Shown one piece after another: positions 61,455 through 64,000 of a DNA stretch of 64,000 bases. The stretch is taken from the NCBI RefSeq assembly GCF_009734445.1, contig NZ_CP046457.1, forward strand, positions 868,001 to 932,000, read 5' to 3'. Numbering within the stretch: the first letter of the stretch is position 1; the number at the start of each line of letters is the position of its first letter. The notes under the pieces are model-generated. The model saw only the letters and a list, made by a program, of their open reading frames with translations. It did no database searches and was not told where the DNA came from. Source of the DNA: Candidatus Syntrophocurvum alkaliphilum. Its GTDB lineage: Bacteria; Bacillota; Syntrophomonadia; Syntrophomonadales; Syntrophomonadaceae. Made by a program: the position numbers and the translations under genes.

Positions 61455-61962
61455 CCTTCAAAAGTTCTTTTAGATAGGCAAAAATCTTTAGTTTACGATT
61501 GTTGATTGTCTTTTGAGACCGACCGATACAATCTGATATTTCACGTTCAGTTTTCCCCATGCTGAAGAGTTCAGCGATACGGCGATTCTCCGGGTCAAGC
61601 TCATCAAGGGCTGCATAGAGTTCCTCAAGAAGTAGCTTGTCCTCTAGAAGTTCATCAATATTTACTGAATCAGGAACGTCGAAACCATCAGCACTAAACT
61701 TGTCCAGCGATAGGACGTTTCTTGTTCTTTGATTATCACATGTACTACAATCATCCATGCAACGTTTGGTTCCACCTCTTCCATTACTAATGATGCAACG
61801 CTTCTCTCTTTCCTTGCGCTTGTTTTCGGCCCAGAGTGGTTGCTTGTAGGCCCGATAGACTTCTTCTGTGACTTCTATCACTTGGTTGTCGATTGTTAAG
61901 TGCCATGCACCGTTGTAGAAATCCTTGTTCTTTGGTTGACCATGATTGTCATTGATTGACAT
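61444..61962 (-). CDS. Sigma-70 region 4-like phage regulator
   Basis: The protein has 172 residues. The C-terminus has LDELDPENRRIAELFSMGKTEREISDCIGRSQKTINNRKLKI, a region 4 HTH. The middle carries RCMDDCSTCDN, a cysteine cluster. The N-terminus (NGAWHLTIDNQVIEVTEEVYRAYK) is a common leader of these phage proteins. It is the first gene of the early operon and likely controls it. Confidence 0.8.
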   Translation of the reverse strand: MSINDNHGQPKNKDFYNGAWHLTIDNQVIEVTEEVYRAYKQPLWAENKRKEREKRCIISNGRGGTKRCMDDCSTCDNQRTRNVLSLDKFSADGFDVPDSVNIDELLEDKLLLEELYAALDELDPENRRIAELFSMGKTEREISDCIGRSQKTINNRKLKIFAYLKELLKDCE

Positions 61963-62014
61963 TTTTTTGCACCCTTTCCGCCGGACTGCACTGGCGGCAA
62001 AGAATACAAAAATA

Positions 62015-62040
62015 GGTCTGTGCCTAGAAGTACACAGACC
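62015..62040. terminator. Bidirectional hairpin upstream of the early operon
   Basis: GGTCTGTG and CACAGACC pair perfectly over 8 bp; T-rich sequence lies on both sides (CTTTTATC and, on the minus strand, TATTTTTG). It can end or attenuate transcripts toward the sigma-like gene. Confidence 0.6.
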
Positions 62041-62060
62041 CTTTTATCTTAAAAATGAGC

Positions 62061-62145
62061 GCAATAAGGGAAGGTACTTCTATTGCACCGCCACAGTCAT
62101 TTAGGACTGGAGCGAAACAACTTATGTATCCTTTGCCCTTATTGC
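62061..62145. ncRNA. Candidate structured RNA
   Basis: GCAATAAGGG at 62061-62070 pairs with CCCTTATTGC at 62136-62145. Next to it AAGGTAC can pair with GTATCCTT, and CAGTC/GACTG forms an inner hairpin. The layered pairing suggests a folded RNA of about 85 bases. Strand unclear; as a minus-strand leader it would precede the sigma-like gene. The rest of 61963-62389 shows no gene. Confidence 0.4.
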
Positions 62146-62389
62146 AAATCAGGCATTAAATATTTTTGTAGAAAGAAAGTCTACTGTCGGATTTCCATTA
62201 ATTAAACTTTTATTAAGCCATATGGTGGAATTTACCACGCAGCTTTGATATGATTAATTTGACAGCTTTTATTCCACAATAAAAAACCTTAAGTAACTCT
62301 CCCTCTAAGAATTAGCTTATAGTTTATTGGGTTTCCCGTAACAGTTACTAAGGTTTATTTAGTTACTATTTTGCTTTGGGGGTCTATTC

Positions 62390-63946
62390 ATGGATAATAT
62401 TAATCACCCATACCTTTCCGGTGGGATCTTTTTTACATTACTCTTACAGGCAAGAAAACAGCGTGGTAATGCACGAGGTAGATTGCAAGGTGGGAACGAC
62501 AGTTTTTCTGATACCGAGGTCTTAAAAGGTCTTATTTATGTAACAAATCGTAAAAAAGAGATTTCTTATCTTACTACTTTTAAGAAAAACACTTCCGAAT
62601 ATAAATCTTGTCAGTTTTCAGGTGGTACTTATATTCCCTTTAATGAAAAACATGTTATTGATAGTTTCGATGATGCTATAAAAAACAACTATTCTGACAC
62701 CCTTGGGAGAATGTCAGATTTTGTGGATAGCTATTTAGATATAGAAAACACCTCTAAAGTTGAATGGCTTATAAAGGCACTACTTGAGGTTGTAGAGTTG
62801 GATGCTGCTATTAAAGATTCAGATCTATTTTACATTCAAAGTACTGGACAGGCTTTAAGCAAAAAGGCACTAACATCATTAGTCAATATTGATTTTCAGC
62901 CCTTTCTTTTGGGAGTTTTACACTATATTATTTTAAATCGGCAGGACAACACTCTCGGCCGTGCTACCTATGAAGCTTGGCATGAAAGGTCTACTAAGCA
63001 TTCAGGATGGAAATTTACTAGCGATATTGGTAGCGGCATTAATCGACATGTAAATGTTGCTGTATTGCGCACGAAAGAGAAATCTACATCTGAATTCACT
63101 TCTAGTCAAAATTTTTCAGTACAGACGAAAATGACAAACATCCAGCCCGACAACCATCTACAATTTGATTTTTGCATCTCTTTTGCCGAGCAAAACATCA
63201 AACTAGATGTAACTTCGGAAGACGGTGCGCAAAAGGTTTTCTCCACAAACTATACAGATTGCAAAGCCGATGATTTTTCAATCGAAGTTAAGAACCGCAT
63301 AATGAGGTGGTATGTGGGTGGCGGGAACCAACCTTTTACTGTGACCATAACAGATAAGCGGATCGACCTTGCCAAGTCCCAATTTGCTGATATTGAGGTC
63401 AAACTTTTTGCAGGAGATGAACTCAGCTTAGAAGAAGAATTACGATATAACCACTTAGGACTGCTTATTAAAAGGTTTGAACATGAACGTTGTGTTAAAG
63501 AGAAAGCTGTAACAGCTTATCTCAAGGATAAAATGTTCCAAACCTATAGTCATGTGGGTTTTTATACACATTTGCTTGAATTTATAAAGGAAATCCTTGA
63601 CTTTCCATATCGCCGGGGTGCATTTCAAGATGCCGAATACAGAGAAAAGTTTGTACAATTTGACGTGTATACAACCACTGTTTCGAAGCATTGCGGAGGG
63701 TATTTTGTTGTCGATTTGCCAAGGCAAGATGTTGAGGAAGCATTTAAAAAAGATGGGCTACTACAATTTCAAGGTAATTCAGTTTGCGACTGGGGTGTTG
63801 AGATGGCCAAGAAAATAGCCGTTCAATACTATGTACGATATATTGGAAGGCAAATTATTGATCATGAACATATTGTATTAGATAGTGATGAATATTGGAA
63901 TACTCAAAAAACTAGCGTTCATATATGGAACATTGGCCCTCATTGA
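62390..63946 (+). CDS. Unknown 518-aa protein, possible prophage cargo
   Basis: ATG 62390 follows GGGGG by 7 bases. The protein begins MDNINHPYLSGGIFFTLLLQ and has ARKQRGNARGRLQGG nearby, a pattern I associate with hypothetical proteins in Firmicutes mobile regions without known function. The middle (NFSVQTKMTNIQPDNHLQFD) is beta-like; the end has YYVRYIGRQIIDHEHIVL. No catalytic motif, signal peptide or clear membrane helix. It is the only plus-strand gene near the prophage, upstream of and divergent from the early operon, the usual place for cargo. Confidence 0.6.
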   Translation: MDNINHPYLSGGIFFTLLLQARKQRGNARGRLQGGNDSFSDTEVLKGLIYVTNRKKEISYLTTFKKNTSEYKSCQFSGGTYIPFNEKHVIDSFDDAIKNNYSDTLGRMSDFVDSYLDIENTSKVEWLIKALLEVVELDAAIKDSDLFYIQSTGQALSKKALTSLVNIDFQPFLLGVLHYIILNRQDNTLGRATYEAWHERSTKHSGWKFTSDIGSGINRHVNVAVLRTKEKSTSEFTSSQNFSVQTKMTNIQPDNHLQFDFCISFAEQNIKLDVTSEDGAQKVFSTNYTDCKADDFSIEVKNRIMRWYVGGGNQPFTVTITDKRIDLAKSQFADIEVKLFAGDELSLEEELRYNHLGLLIKRFEHERCVKEKAVTAYLKDKMFQTYSHVGFYTHLLEFIKEILDFPYRRGAFQDAEYREKFVQFDVYTTTVSKHCGGYFVVDLPRQDVEEAFKKDGLLQFQGNSVCDWGVEMAKKIAVQYYVRYIGRQIIDHEHIVLDSDEYWNTQKTSVHIWNIGPH

Positions 63947-64000
63947 ATACACCAGAAACCACCCACTCCTCAAGGCAGTTAGCCTCGAAAGGTGCAAAAG

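Noticed and set aside
62259-62290. TTGACA as a promoter for the 518-aa gene
   Set aside because: The -35 box is perfect but no acceptable -10 lies 16-18 bases on.
1-64000. tRNA or rRNA genes
   Set aside because: I found no convincing cloverleaf or rRNA segment on either strand.

Overview
The window looks like chromosome of an anaerobic, fermentative, low-GC Gram-positive bacterium of the class Clostridia. Signs are the strong AT bias, AGGAGG ribosome sites before nearly every gene, a 4-hydroxybutyrate/butyrate-type CoA-transferase, a DNRLRE surface protein and a prophage of the Firmicutes type. I cannot name the genus.

Region 1 (1-7.4 kb) is host chromosome: a cut nitroreductase gene, a ketopantoate-reductase-like gene, a tandem family-2 glycosyltransferase broken by one amber codon, a DNRLRE protein, the CoA-transferase and an HTATIP2-like oxidoreductase. 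A 175-bp piece of the CoA-transferase 3' end is duplicated 3 kb away, and small palindromic REP-like elements are scattered between genes.

Region 2 (7.4-19.8 kb) is a defence-like island, all on the minus strand: an HTH/zinc protein, McrC and McrB (with an EVE-like reader segment), a large PLD-nuclease/ATPase fusion, a CoiA-like nuclease, a WYL regulator, a membrane diguanylate cyclase, a hypothetical gene and a protein that resembles ADP-ribosyltransferases.

Region 3 (20.0-62 kb) is a siphovirus-type prophage read right to left. The early module has a sigma-like regulator, a RecB-like DUF2800 protein, DUF2815, a family A DNA polymerase, Rha, a primase-helicase, VRR-NUC and an SNF2 helicase. 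A DUF1492/ArpU-like regulator follows, with a candidate late promoter carrying four 10-bp repeats. Then come HNH, ParB-methyltransferase, terminases, portal, ClpP-like protease, HK97 capsid, connectors, tail genes with a -1 frameshift pair, tape measure, tail tip, holin, amidase and two tandem serine recombinases. Accessory genes sit between terminase and portal: a trypsin-like protease pair, and a HipA-like kinase with a HIRAN protein. A decayed second copy of the terminase-portal junction lies between these two pairs. The boundary of the prophage on the right is not visible; a plus-strand gene of unknown function (62.4-63.9 kb) may be cargo.

A complete 3,040-bp Mu/Tn7-like transposon (20044-23083; DDE transposase, ExeA-like ATPase, zinc-ribbon protein; TGT/ACA ends; 5-bp CCCCC target duplication) has inserted into the last codons of the downstream serine recombinase. 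The severed 3' end of that gene can be read on the far side.

The most unusual patterns are: a repeated hairpin, U-tract and mini-ORF device before several phage genes; several genes whose best ribosome site points to a non-AUG start (AUC, AUU, CUG); the split HipA/HIRAN pair in a late-gene cargo site; and the PLD-ATPase next to McrBC.
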